Part shown: piece after piece, positions 1 through 8,249 of the stretch
Numbering within the stretch: the first letter of the stretch is position 1
Layout: each line of letters starts with the position of its first letter
Assembly (NCBI GenBank): GCA_963693305.1
Contig: OY855905.1
Span: 42,532,395 to 42,596,394 of the forward strand
Source of the DNA: Meandrina meandrites
Taxonomy: Eukaryota; Cnidaria; Anthozoa; Scleractinia; Meandrinidae
Direction: 5' to 3'
DNA length: 64,000 nucleotides
Position numbers and translations under genes: made by a program
The notes under the pieces: generated by a model
What the model was told of the DNA's origin: nothing
The model's database searches: none
The model's input: only the letters and a program-made list of their open reading frames with translations

Positions 1-39
1 TACCACTTATATTTTGCCCGTTAAGTAAAAGAAACGAGA

Positions 40-130
40 ATAACATTTTTGGGATTCGAACCGTGGACTTGCATGTCTGAATCACTCACCGTAGCCAGTG
101 TAGCGCTGTGCTGATTGCTGTCAGAGCGGC
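40..130 (-). repeat. possible tRNA-derived SINE fragment
   Basis: Read on the minus strand, positions 62-52 give a perfect Pol III B-box (GGTTCGAATCC), with a weaker A-box-like TGGCTACGGTG about 45 nt upstream. This spacing suggests a tRNA-derived SINE head. No tRNA cloverleaf could be drawn, and no second copy of this variant was seen in the window, so the call is tentative. Confidence 0.25.
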
Positions 131-670
131 AGTTTTTAAGCGTGATGTAGAGCTGACCATGACAACGAATGAGGTCTAATGGATACGATTCTCACCCTCG
201 TCATTTTGCTCTCGATCAGTTCATAAGTTCTCTGCCTAACTGGAGCACTATTCTCTGTATTTGTTATTCCGTGGTTAGAACGATTATGCAAAATTGCACA
301 GTTGTCCAAAATGCTTGGACTCGTTAGACTTTTCACAGGCCTCCATTTTCTCGTATTTTTTTTTCGATCGTGGAACGAGCAAAAACTGTTCTTTCGCTCA
401 CCATCTGCGTTGAACCTGCCCCCACCTCACCCCAACCCAACTCTTCGTGCTCCACCCTTGCGCTAGCTGTACTCCCTGTTTCTCTCGCGTTCTTTCTGGG
501 CGTTGAAAAGATAGAGAGATTGTGAACAGTTTAGGACTCGATGTTGTCTGTGGCGTCCTTTTAATGGTAGTGCGCGTTTTTCTCCTTTAACGTTGGCTGT
601 TAACATGAACGTTCAATTGATACACACAAGTGTTTTGTTTTGTAATGTTCATTTTGTTTTCTTTTTCAAG

Positions 671-716
671 GTACAAGGAACTCTACCCTCTCACACAGAG
701 CATGGAGATGAAGTAG
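671..716 (+). CDS. possible terminal coding exon of an upstream host gene
   Basis: A pyrimidine-rich tract ending in TTTTTCAAG at 661-670 looks like a 3' splice site. It is followed by an open 14-codon stretch (YKELYPLTQSMEMK) ending in TAG at 714-716. I do not recognise the protein, and the rest of the gene would lie left of the window. A short exon predicted on splice-site appearance alone may be chance. The remainder of 1-1696 shows nothing else I can support. Confidence 0.15.
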
Positions 717-1696
717 TCACTCCGAACGATTAACTTAATTAAACCAACAGAGAGAAAGAATGACTTACTTTATAAATATTTATCAGTAATGTATCACAGA
801 GTTCCTTTTACATTTATATCATTGTTAGTGAACATAATGTATCTTTGTTCACCAATTCATTGAAAGTGGCTCGAATATCGTGGAAAGAGAAATGTCAGTA
901 CCTGGCCATTTATTGATCTCCACATTCGCATGAATTTATCGAAAAGTGAAAATAGCGCGACAAATTTATTAATGTGGCTGCGACATCTAGTAACTGTGAC
1001 AAATATGAGAGGAAGGACTAAAAAACGTCCAATTGACAGACGTGTGGCAAGAGATGCTACACAGCCATGCAGGCCGGCCGGTCGGTAAATTTTGCAACGT
1101 TTAAATTCATAGTTACCTTAAGTTTCCAACTTGGCACGGTAACTAAATATTGCATCGTTTCCGTTTTTTATTTTTATTTATTTATTGAGTTTTGTTACGA
1201 TGTCTTTTTAAAAAATTCTTTTATCGCGTGAAGTTAATGTAGACGTTAGTGAATTTCGTCCTTTTCCAGTCTTTGACATTCTGGTTCACTCGTATTTTTC
1301 TTGATAAAAATTCTAGGCCACAGTATGTACAATGAACTTATTTGACACCTGAAATGCTCATTGTATAAACTGAAGCTAATTGAGTGTGTACAAGTTAGTA
1401 AATTTGCATCGTGCAGTACAACAGTAAAAATTTGTAAAATACGAGAGTAAAGATTTTGCTTCGGAGAGAGGAATCAAGCTTTGATAAAACTTGTTTGATA
1501 TGGCTGGCCCGTCTGATAAACAGAAATACGTTAATTTATAGAGGATCTTTCATAAAAAGAACTTCCAGCAGTAAAAAGATGTTATATATTATTACAAGCC
1601 TTCTAGGTTTCATGTTTTGATTTTCGCATCTCTGTTCAAGATAAAAAGGGACGAGTTTTAAATAATTACAGACACTCCTAGAATCCTATTGTTCTC

Positions 1697-1702
1697 TCTC
1701 TG
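1697..1702. repeat. left target-site duplication of the Polinton
   Basis: TCTCTG directly precedes the left terminal repeat, and the same hexamer occurs at 17969-17974 at the right end. Polinton integrases characteristically duplicate 6 bp. The T at 17969 may belong to either the element or the duplication; with perfectly symmetrical termini the duplication would be 5 bp (CTCTG). Confidence 0.8.
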
Positions 1703-1866
1703 ACACACATATAGTATACTGGTTCTAGCGCAAAAAAGGTAAAGAACACCCGAAGAATTGCTTAATTCCCAAAAACTCCGCTCCCACAGGTCGCTTCGTT
1801 TTTGGGTTAAGCAATTCGGGTGTTCTTTACCTTTTTTCCGCTAGAACCAGTATACTATATGTGTGT
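1703..1866. repeat. terminal hairpin (palindrome inside left TIR)
   Basis: The first about 71 nt are complementary to the last about 67 nt of this segment. ACACACATATAGTATACTGG at 1703-1722 reappears inverted at 1847-1866. The arms differ by one mismatch (GCGC versus GCGG), a 3-nt and a 2-nt bulge. The apical loop is about 20 nt around CCGCTCCCACAGGTCGC. Each element end therefore contains a second, inward-facing copy of the terminal sequence. Confidence 0.9.
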
Positions 1867-1984
1867 GGCACATAAATAGTGAATCAAAAGGGCAGTCAAC
1901 AAAAGCGTAACAAAACAAATCAAACACCCCAGAAAAAAGAAAATAAAAAACAGGGCAAACAGGCAGCCAACAACAGCCATTGAA

Positions 1985-2002
1985 TAAATAATATAAAAAT
2001 TG
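1985..2002 (+). promoter_or_regulatory. putative TATA promoter inside the left TIR
   Basis: AATAAATAATATAAAAATTG lies inside the terminal repeat, about 50-70 nt upstream of the ATG at 2054. The mirror copy lies at about 17671-17688, upstream of the polymerase ATG at 17621. Because the repeat is duplicated, the two outermost genes share the same promoter sequence. Function is inferred from position and composition. Confidence 0.45.
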
Positions 2003-2053
2003 CGTCAGAATTATTTTCCATTTGAACAATTATCTGCACTTGTATATACGGCG

Positions 2054-2470
2054 ATGGCAGGCACACTTGAACTAATACAAGCACTTCCGGCTGAACTTCG
2101 GGAAAAAATCTGTACAGAGTATATTATAATAAGACTCTGGCAACGTAAAATGCTTGGCTGGGACGATGTCAGAAAAGAAATCAATAAAGGGTATACTTCA
2201 ATGAAGCTCAAACAGCGTAAAACTCTTGGCTGGGATGAAGTTCATGCTGCAATTTATGAAGCACCATTTTGCGATCGCAATAAACAAATTGTAAGGGTTT
2301 TGTTTTGTTATAAATGTGACAGAAGCAGATGTTCGCGAAATGGTCTCTGTAATCTGTGCATTAGAAATGGATTCAGACACTATCTCGGCTATCCTATTTT
2401 TGATGAAAATGATTATGATGAGTGCTTCAAGAGATCTTTCTCCTCGAAATGGAGAGGAGTCTTTGCGTGA
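2054..2470 (+). CDS. small Cys-rich Polinton protein with internal repeat, function unknown
   Basis: 138-residue protein. The reading frame opens upstream at a TTG, but the first ATG is 2054 (MAGTLELIQALPAELREK), which I take as the start. The N-terminus (LPAELREKICTEYI) resembles an F-box-like helix. Residues about 28-40 (RLWQRKMLGWDDV) are repeated at about 51-63 (KLKQRKTLGWDEV). A Cys cluster follows (CYKC then CSRNGLCNLC), arranged like a zinc-binding ribbon. Proteins of this general look occur at one end of cnidarian Polintons. It is driven from the TIR and points inward. The adjacent frame stays open to 2597 past this stop, so a frameshift near 2450 is possible. Function is unknown; F-box-like adaptor and zinc-binding roles are guesses. 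Confidence 0.65.
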   Translation: MAGTLELIQALPAELREKICTEYIIIRLWQRKMLGWDDVRKEINKGYTSMKLKQRKTLGWDEVHAAIYEAPFCDRNKQIVRVLFCYKCDRSRCSRNGLCNLCIRNGFRHYLGYPIFDENDYDECFKRSFSSKWRGVFA

Positions 2471-3230
2471 CATTTTTCTCAGAAAGACCGGAAGCCAATA
2501 TTTATATTTCCCAGGCCCCTTGGACGAGCAGAGCAACACAAAATGGCGGTCGCTTCACGATTTAGTGTTTGGGCCGAAAAAAGACGAAACAGAATAGATA
2601 TTACGAAAAAAATACGCTCAGTTAACGCGCTGTAAGTTTTTGTGCCCCCCACAGAAGCTTGCGAAGTGAAGCGACGAGAAGAAATCGAGAAATAACAGGA
2701 TTTGATCACAAAACTTTTGTCGAACTATCGAGCGATCTTTCTAGAACACGGACTCGATAGAACCTGTTTATTTTTTTTCGGCCTCTCGCATAGCCTCCAC
2801 TACTTGATATGTTATCTGTCTGACTTCGTTCTGCCAAACGGGAGTAGAAAGTTCGGTTAAAATAAAGCAAATCGCGTGGAAAAGGACAACCATTTTGGCC
2901 TCTTGGCTATATTTTATTTAAAAACTTTACCAAGTCTTTACCATGTCTTCAAAAGCGCATGCGTACAGGCTCAAATATTGCGTCATTTAGGTGAAGAACA
3001 GAGAAAGTGGCACCACAAGGGTCAGAAATTTTAAACTGAAACAAATAAATAGAAATTTTGCCCATAGACTAGTCAGTTCACAATTCTGGTGAAGCCAAGA
3101 GAGGTGTGGTTGGCCCCCACTGAATCTTGTTATAATGGCTTGTGCAGATGGTGAGTTACGGAGTATAGGGGAATTCCTTTCAGTGGGAGATGCCCCTTGG
3201 GTGAGCCCGCTCCGGCCCTACTGATAACGT
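2471..3230. other. non-coding part of the Polinton
   Basis: No convincing gene. The first 130 bases continue an open frame that overlaps the preceding gene (see there). A short ATG frame of 29 codons starts at 3135 (MACADGELRSIGEF...) and ends at a TGA near 3222, in a segment that becomes GC-rich from about 3160. It may be a leader peptide or chance. I see no protease-like gene here on either strand. Confidence 0.5.
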
Positions 3231-3361
3231 GGGGGTGCTCAGAGATCCCTCGGGATTTCAAACCTCGTACCCAGAGGTAAAATGGGGGGGACAGCCGCCT
3301 TGTCAGCGGCGGGGAAAAGACCTAGCCGGGGCTAGGCAAAGAACAGCCAACGAGCACCCCC
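3231..3361. ncRNA. candidate structured RNA or DNA element (multi-hairpin)
   Basis: GGGGGTGCTC at 3231-3240 is perfectly complementary to GAGCACCCCC at 3352-3361, closing a domain of 131 nt. Inside are four consecutive hairpins. ATCC 3245-3248 pairs with GGAT 3253-3256 (CTCG loop). ACCTC 3262-3266 pairs with GAGGT 3274-3278 (7-nt loop). CCGCC 3295-3299 pairs with GGCGG 3308-3312. CCTAGC 3321-3326 pairs with GCTAGG 3331-3336 (CGGG loop). Runs of T follow at 3371-3374 and 3377-3382, which could end a Pol III transcript read on the plus strand. No clean A- or B-box was found on that strand. It matches no RNA family I can name; it could equally be a DNA-level origin or packaging structure. Confidence 0.45.
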
Positions 3362-3397
3362 CGACCAGGGTTTTGCTTTTTTGTTTGACCTGTCACG

Positions 3398-3456
3398 CAA
3401 CGTCACGCGTGACTGTAACGCAACAGAGTCACACAACGTCACGTGTGAAGGTAACG
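3398..3456. repeat. paired CACG-rich palindromic repeats
   Basis: CAACGTCACGCGTGACTG (3398 onward) recurs as CAACGTCACGTGTGAAGG (3434 onward), each followed by GTAACG or TAACG. The first contains a perfect 12-bp palindrome, GTCACGCGTGAC (3402-3413). They resemble protein-binding sites more than coding sequence and lie between the structured segment and the A/T-rich tandem array. Confidence 0.5.
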
Positions 3457-3482
3457 CTCTTGTAACGCATTCATATATTTTT

Positions 3483-3615
3483 GAAAGACTTAGAAAAAAT
3501 TTTTGAAAGACTTAGAGAAATTTTTTCAAAGACTTAGAGAAAAGACTTAGAGAAATTTTTTTAAAGACTTAGAGAAAAAGACTTAGAGAAATTTTTTGTA
3601 ACACTTAGAGAAAAT
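3483..3615. repeat. tandem array of AAAGACTTAGAGAAA units
   Basis: About eight imperfect copies of AAAGACTTAGAGAAA separated by T-runs, with unit spacing alternating between about 16 and 25 bp. The array ends just downstream of the gene on the minus strand (stop at 3708). Candidate roles are replication, packaging or transcription-end functions; none can be shown from sequence. Confidence 0.6.
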
Positions 3616-3707
3616 CTCGTTTTTTCCCAAAAAAGTTAATTCAAATTTGTGCTTGAACAGAAATCATTCTTTAATAAAGTGAAAGAGTGTGCGCTTAGAC
3701 TGATATC

Positions 3708-4373
3708 TTATTTCGAAACGTCGACCGCGCTGCCCAGAAACTTTTTTTGAAGCCTAATTCTTTCTTCGTGCATGGCCTCTTGTCGTATTTTTTCTATGTC
3801 AGGGCTGCTTTGTTCATTTTTTTCCTTGGGAAGTGTTCCTTTCCGAAGAATTTCCTTCTGAATTAGATAGCTCTTTTTTTCATCAAGAATGCTTTGAAAC
3901 TCAGAATCGCTGATTTTGCTGTCAATAAGTGATTTTGACAGTATGCGGTTGACAGTATCGCATTTTGACATAGCCAGTGTCATGATTTTGCAGTGTTTGA
4001 TAAGTTTGGGCTCAAGCTTTTTGTAAAAACCGGTTAGCCCAGCAGCTGTTAGCCCAAATAAAGAGGCAACGCAGCCAATTGGTATTGCCGCAGGAATTCC
4101 AATGCCTGTAAAAGCAGCTGCTACTCCACCTGCGGATAGAAAACCACTAATACCGCCAGAAGAAAAGCTAGCGTAGTTGATAATGGTTTTAGTTCTTTTA
4201 TATTTTTTGGCAACAAGCCTATAATGTGAAACTTCGTCACTTAAATATTTTAAAACTTCATTGGCTTTCTGCATACGAAAATTGTTATCTGGTTGATTTG
4301 GTAGAACTGGATAGAGTGTCTGTGTTTCTGTTTCTCGATACTCTGGAGCAGATGGTAATACGTTGGATGCCAT
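3708..4373 (-). CDS. conserved Polinton hydrophobic protein
   Basis: 221 residues, starting MASNVLPSAPEYRE. The N-terminus is Pro/Tyr-rich (YRETETQTLYPVLP). A charged amphipathic stretch follows (DEVSHYRLVAKKYKR, about 46-60). A glycine/alanine-rich hydrophobic segment (about 65-115, SGGISGFLSAGGVAAAFTG) likely inserts in or crosses a membrane. The C-terminal half is helical and charged (NRILSKSLIDSKISDSEF). This layout is typical of a protein recurring in cnidarian and fish Polinton-like elements, whose role is not established. It lies 28 bp downstream of the next minus-strand gene, so both may share a transcript. A virion membrane or membrane-modifying role is inference. Confidence 0.75.
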   Translation of the reverse strand: MASNVLPSAPEYRETETQTLYPVLPNQPDNNFRMQKANEVLKYLSDEVSHYRLVAKKYKRTKTIINYASFSSGGISGFLSAGGVAAAFTGIGIPAAIPIGCVASLFGLTAAGLTGFYKKLEPKLIKHCKIMTLAMSKCDTVNRILSKSLIDSKISDSEFQSILDEKKSYLIQKEILRKGTLPKEKNEQSSPDIEKIRQEAMHEERIRLQKKFLGSAVDVSK

Positions 4374-4401
4374 GGTTATATTTACAAAATTATTTTCTTA
4401 T

Positions 4402-5073
4402 TCAATTAATTTCAATTTGAAACTGAAGAGGCATGCCGTTAAAGTCAAAGAGATTATTATTTTGGTCCCTGACAGAAATTGTCATATTTGAGATATGCTT
4501 ATCAGCAGAAACATCGCGTAAGACATGTTGTGGGCCACTTTGATAAAAAACTTTTTCAAATGGTTTTCCTGTTATGTCAAAAGTTTGCAAAACAGTAGAC
4601 GGTTTGCCATTTAACAGATTCTGTTCTTTGTCAAGTAGGTCGCAATGAATGTAATAGGTCGTTGCGGAATTCAGCTTTTTTATGAACGTTTTTAATCCCA
4701 ATGTAAAAGATTTTAAATTAAGTAAATTACCTAATTCGGAATCAAAAACAATCCTTTTTTGATGTGGATTTGTGATTACAAGCTGGCCAACGATAGTATA
4801 AATATCTGTTAGCAATGGGACCTTATGTTTGGATAAACTGTGTTTGATTTCACTCGCCAACGCATCGAGTGTATAATGGCCCGGCAAAAAAGTAACTTCG
4901 AAAGGCTTACTGACATTATCTAACAAAGTAATTCCCCCCTCTTTCTTTAAGTTAAACCACGAATTGTAAAGAGAACAACTTAATAGCCGGATATAGCTTG
5001 GTTTTTGAATAGGCTGGGGTTCAAAATAGACCGTATGCGGATTTTCTGTTGTAACAACAGTAAGAATAACCAT
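4402..5073 (-). CDS. probable minor capsid (penton-like) protein
   Basis: 223 residues from the ATG at 5073 (MVILTVVTTENPHTVYF). Upstream in-frame ATGs would run into the divergent gene at 5107, so this start is preferred. The protein is beta-rich. It has YIRLLSCSLYNSWFNL near residue 28, a PGHYTLDALASEI segment, and ends in VRDQNNNLFDFNGMPLQF. That last pattern is typical of the single jelly-roll minor capsid/penton proteins of Polintons and adintoviruses. No transmembrane segment is seen. It is transcribed away from the 587-residue gene across a 33-bp AT-rich spacer. Assignment rests on recognised sequence style and gene context; a structure prediction would be needed to confirm the jelly roll. 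Confidence 0.6.
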   Translation of the reverse strand: MVILTVVTTENPHTVYFEPQPIQKPSYIRLLSCSLYNSWFNLKKEGGITLLDNVSKPFEVTFLPGHYTLDALASEIKHSLSKHKVPLLTDIYTIVGQLVITNPHQKRIVFDSELGNLLNLKSFTLGLKTFIKKLNSATTYYIHCDLLDKEQNLLNGKPSTVLQTFDITGKPFEKVFYQSGPQHVLRDVSADKHISNMTISVRDQNNNLFDFNGMPLQFQIEIN

Positions 5074-5106
5074 TTTATAATTAGAGAAAAATATTTTGTT
5101 TAAATA

Positions 5107-6870
5107 ATGGATAATGAATGGACCGGTGGTGGAGGATGGTTGAATGCTTATTCGAGGCAGCAAAGAACCAAAAGTGCAGCGAAAGCTGATGCAGCAAAAG
5201 ACAAGGCCCCTCAGCCCTCACAGCACAGCAGCGCATCTGCGCTTCTAAAATGGATTCAGACACCAGAAGCTAACAGCATTGCCAAAGTAGCAGAACAAAA
5301 GGCATGGAAAACTTTTAATGCAAAATATCCGAAGGCCGATAAATCTAAGTTTGTTCCACAGACCGATTTCGCCAAAGACCACACAGCAACCTCAGAAATT
5401 TATTTCAAAGCAGGGCCAGGCCATTTGATAAACGTTTTTGGTTCAGACAGCAAATATTGGAGCCCGGAAATGAAAAGTGCGCTGGGTGTTGGCCAATCAT
5501 CAGAAGGGTTTCCACAACAGCTTACACCAAGTGGTTTAAAAGGTGACTCTTTGCCCATCCCTGCTGTTGGCTTTCACGATGCCGCCCCGAGTTTGAAAAA
5601 AATATTTAATAACCAACTGAATATTTACGTAACACCGGACCAGTATTTCACAACAAAGTTCAGAGAGGTATTTCAAAAAACCAAACTCACCCATCATTCA
5701 GGGAAAGAGTCAAAAACATGGCTAGCCGGCCCAAATATGAGATATTGGCCACAGCAGCTGAATTTTGCTGTCTGGTGTGCGACAACGGGATGTGGTATAA
5801 GTCGCGAAATTTTCGATAACAACTATGCTATGCCAGAGAATGTGCGAGCTTTTTACAAGTTCCATATATATTTTACTGTCAGGCGAATATTGTTTCAGAT
5901 GGGGGGAATACAAAGCATAAGCGCTTTGCCAGGCGACCCAACTTTTGACCAGATTAACAACAAATACGACGTGGCTTCATACAAAAGAATATGCAATGAG
6001 TTCGGAGTCGACCCGTCAAGCGATTTTCGTTTTACAAGAGGCGAAAACCACGGCCTGGGAAGCGTTTACATATATGTGTCAAACATTGGACCGTCTAAAG
6101 AAGAGGGAGACATTTACCCCGGGGGGTCAAAAAAGTTCTCAGACGAAGGTGGATCAGGCTCAAAAGGTAACTTGATTTATTATATCGAGCCAGATGACGC
6201 TGCCTACGGACAGGCAGACTGGTTTTGTCCAAATGTAGCAGAAGGTCTAACGCAGGCGGGTTTGTCGCGAATAAACCAGTCGATAGAGGCGTTCGTTTAC
6301 TGTGTTTTGGGTTCACAGGTAAACGTTAGAAGTAGCATTCTGGGGTCAGGAGGGCGCGCAAAGGAAGCGCAAAGTGAGTTCCTTGTTTTAGTGGAAGACT
6401 CAATAAGGCAACCGGATCTGGCAAAGTCAGTTCAAAGGTATCAACTTGCTGTAGATGAGGCTAAGGTGAGGCTTAACCTTGCTGTGTGTCCGGGGGCCTG
6501 GCTGATGCCTGCGCGGATGGTAATAAATACGGGAAGTGTTATTGGTTACAACAACCAGCTAAAACAAGCTATACCAGGCATGAAGCTAGGGGTTAACGAC
6601 GAAGTAAATAAGAGCACAAAAAAATCAGGGCTAAAGCTGATGGCAGGAGGGCCGACAAAGATAAACCCACCAAACAGCCACCCCTCAAACCCAATACATA
6701 AGCAAGCAACGCAGCCTGAAAAAAATAGGCCCGAGACTGAAGAACAAACACCTCAGCCTGATGAGCCAGTAAAAGATGTAGGTGGCACTGAAACACACGA
6801 AAATAACAAAGCAGCTATTGTTATTGTCGCGGTAGGTGTTGCGGCTTTGATTTACGCTTTTATGCGTTAA
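5107..6870 (+). CDS. large conserved Polinton protein with C-terminal membrane anchor
   Basis: 587 residues, starting MDNEWTGGGGWLNAYSRQQR. The N-terminal 100 residues are polar, Ala/Lys/Gln-rich. A well-conserved globular core (about 100-480) includes LNFAVWCATTGCGISREI, FYKFHIYFTVRRILFQMGG and SALPGDPTFDQINNKYDV. A low-complexity Pro/Gln/Glu linker follows (about 520-560), then one hydrophobic segment at the extreme C-terminus (AAIVIVAVGVAALIYAFMR). The tail anchor points to the virion membrane or host membranes. Its homologues recur in cnidarian Polintons without an assigned function. Its TAA (6868-6870) overlaps the opposing gene's stop by 3 bp (shared TTAA at 6867-6870). Confidence 0.75.
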   Translation: MDNEWTGGGGWLNAYSRQQRTKSAAKADAAKDKAPQPSQHSSASALLKWIQTPEANSIAKVAEQKAWKTFNAKYPKADKSKFVPQTDFAKDHTATSEIYFKAGPGHLINVFGSDSKYWSPEMKSALGVGQSSEGFPQQLTPSGLKGDSLPIPAVGFHDAAPSLKKIFNNQLNIYVTPDQYFTTKFREVFQKTKLTHHSGKESKTWLAGPNMRYWPQQLNFAVWCATTGCGISREIFDNNYAMPENVRAFYKFHIYFTVRRILFQMGGIQSISALPGDPTFDQINNKYDVASYKRICNEFGVDPSSDFRFTRGENHGLGSVYIYVSNIGPSKEEGDIYPGGSKKFSDEGGSGSKGNLIYYIEPDDAAYGQADWFCPNVAEGLTQAGLSRINQSIEAFVYCVLGSQVNVRSSILGSGGRAKEAQSEFLVLVEDSIRQPDLAKSVQRYQLAVDEAKVRLNLAVCPGAWLMPARMVINTGSVIGYNNQLKQAIPGMKLGVNDEVNKSTKKSGLKLMAGGPTKINPPNSHPSNPIHKQATQPEKNRPETEEQTPQPDEPVKDVGGTETHENNKAAIVIVAVGVAALIYAFMR

Positions 6871-8249
6871 CGGCGCTTCTTTATGTATTTTTCAACAAGA
6901 AAGGCAACCACAGCCAAAATAATCAGCCAGGTGTGCTCAGCAAGAAAACCGATAGCTTGACCGGCGGCTTTGAAAAGAAAGCTCACAATTGAGCCAATAA
7001 GACCTGGCAGAATTGATGCAAGCTTTGAGCCAATATCTTTCAGACCTTTTCCCAACGCTTTACCGGTGGCTCTCAAAGCGTTTGTAATAGCCCCAATGAC
7101 AGCACCAATTGTGACCCCGGCTGCAATAACAATAGCCGTAACGGTCACACCATATTTTTTGAATATCTCCTTTACCCTCTCACGAAGTGGAAGCGCTCTT
7201 TCTCTTTCATCAATCTGCGTTTGCAAACGAGCAAGCTCCTCTTGTCTTTCCGCTACTCTTCCTTCGGCAGCTTGTTTATCAGAAGGTGATGTGTTTTCAT
7301 CGTCGATAACTGCCTGATCTTCCTCATTTTGGCGCTGCAGTTCTGCTTCTTGTTCTTTCAGATCATCCAACGTTCTTGTGTCGTTGAGCCTCGCTTCCAT
7401 TGTGTTTCTTTCGCTCTCTTTGGCGGCTATTTTTGCTCTAAGTTGGTCGACACTTTTTTGTGCTTTAGCTTTGGTTTTTGCTTGTTTCTCCAGAGCCGCC
7501 ACCTCTGTTTTTGCGTTTTCAAAATCATTTTGAAGATTTTTTTTCAGTTGCTGCAGTCTCCGCAGTTCTGATTCACTTTCAACGTTTGACCCCTGTTGTT
7601 CAATACTGGCTTGAGTTCGCTCAATTCTTATTCTAAGATCTTGCACTTCTTGGGCGGCTTTTTCTCTTTCAGAGGCGAGTTTTTCTGCATCTCTGAGTTC
7701 TTTTTCAGCTTCTCTTAATCTCTGCCGGTTTTCTCTTATTTCATCATTGTCTTGAGCAATCAGAGATTCAGCTTCTGGACCAAGGGATGTTTTGAACTTT
7801 TCTGTAAAACTTTTTAAAAGACTTTCCCCATCTTTTTTGAAAATTTCACTCTCACCACCCCTTGGTCCAATTGTAACGATTTTATTATAATTGTCAGGCT
7901 TTTTGCCGAAACTTATTGGGGGTATTTTTGCAAAGTTAACTTTTGGAAACTTACTTTTAATAAAATTTTTTGCTCTTTCAATAAGAGCTGGTTTGTCATC
8001 TTGATGAATAAAGCCACTCAACAAAGGTATATCTTCATCAAATGATGTTTCTGGAAGCCCGCTCAGTTCGTGCAATTCAATTTGTTCACCAGAGCGTGTG
8101 GATTCAGCGTTAGGAGAAAATTGATGAGTTATGTCGATTTCTTGTTCAGCATCATCATCATTAACATAGACATTGTTGTCATCATCATCATGGTCAATAT
8201 CGTGATCAAGACCTTTTTGATCAATACCAAAATCGCCAACTCCTGCCAT
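6867..8249 (-). CDS. coiled-coil membrane protein of Polinton
   Basis: 460 residues. The N-terminus is strongly acidic (runs of Asp at about 15-35). A basic globular segment (about 85-150) contains VTIGPRGGESEIFKKDG. A long coiled coil (about 165-345), rich in Glu/Lys/Gln/Arg, follows. The C-terminus is hydrophobic and Gly/Ala-rich, with at least two membrane segments (VTAIVIAAGVTIGAVIGAI and TWLIILAVVAFLVEKYI) before a KKRR tail. The order acidic head, coiled-coil stalk, membrane base resembles a spike- or tether-like protein, but that role is inference. It diverges from the capsid gene across a 92-bp AT-rich spacer holding an AACAAAGTTGAT motif. Its stop overlaps that of the 587-residue gene. 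Confidence 0.8.
   Translation of the reverse strand: MAGVGDFGIDQKGLDHDIDHDDDDNNVYVNDDDAEQEIDITHQFSPNAESTRSGEQIELHELSGLPETSFDEDIPLLSGFIHQDDKPALIERAKNFIKSKFPKVNFAKIPPISFGKKPDNYNKIVTIGPRGGESEIFKKDGESLLKSFTEKFKTSLGPEAESLIAQDNDEIRENRQRLREAEKELRDAEKLASEREKAAQEVQDLRIRIERTQASIEQQGSNVESESELRRLQQLKKNLQNDFENAKTEVAALEKQAKTKAKAQKSVDQLRAKIAAKESERNTMEARLNDTRTLDDLKEQEAELQRQNEEDQAVIDDENTSPSDKQAAEGRVAERQEELARLQTQIDERERALPLRERVKEIFKKYGVTVTAIVIAAGVTIGAVIGAITNALRATGKALGKGLKDIGSKLASILPGLIGSIVSFLFKAAGQAIGFLAEHTWLIILAVVAFLVEKYIKKRR

Larger units (their letters stand above)
1703..2018 (+). repeat. left terminal inverted repeat of Polinton
   Basis: About 316 bp matching the reverse complement of 17655-17969. Outer part: a 164-nt hairpin-forming palindrome (1703-1866). 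Inner part: an A-rich spacer and a TATA-like stretch. Identity ends at 2018, after which left and right sequences diverge. The extreme end starts ACACACATATAG. Confidence 0.95.

Noticed and set aside
2316..2597. 93-codon ORF overlapping the Cys-rich gene
   Set aside because: Its first half is a shadow frame; only the tail looks protein-like. Recorded as a possible frameshift, not a gene.
3229..3465. 78-codon plus-strand ORF over the structured segment
   Set aside because: It starts at GTG, has no domain, and its sequence is explained by the hairpins and CACG repeats beneath it.
3483..3615. CRISPR-like array
   Set aside because: Units are short, AT-rich and unevenly spaced with no spacers of constant length; the genome is eukaryotic.
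6970..7571. ORFs on the plus strand opposite the coiled-coil gene
   Set aside because: Antisense shadows of repetitive Glu/Lys codons; no support of their own.
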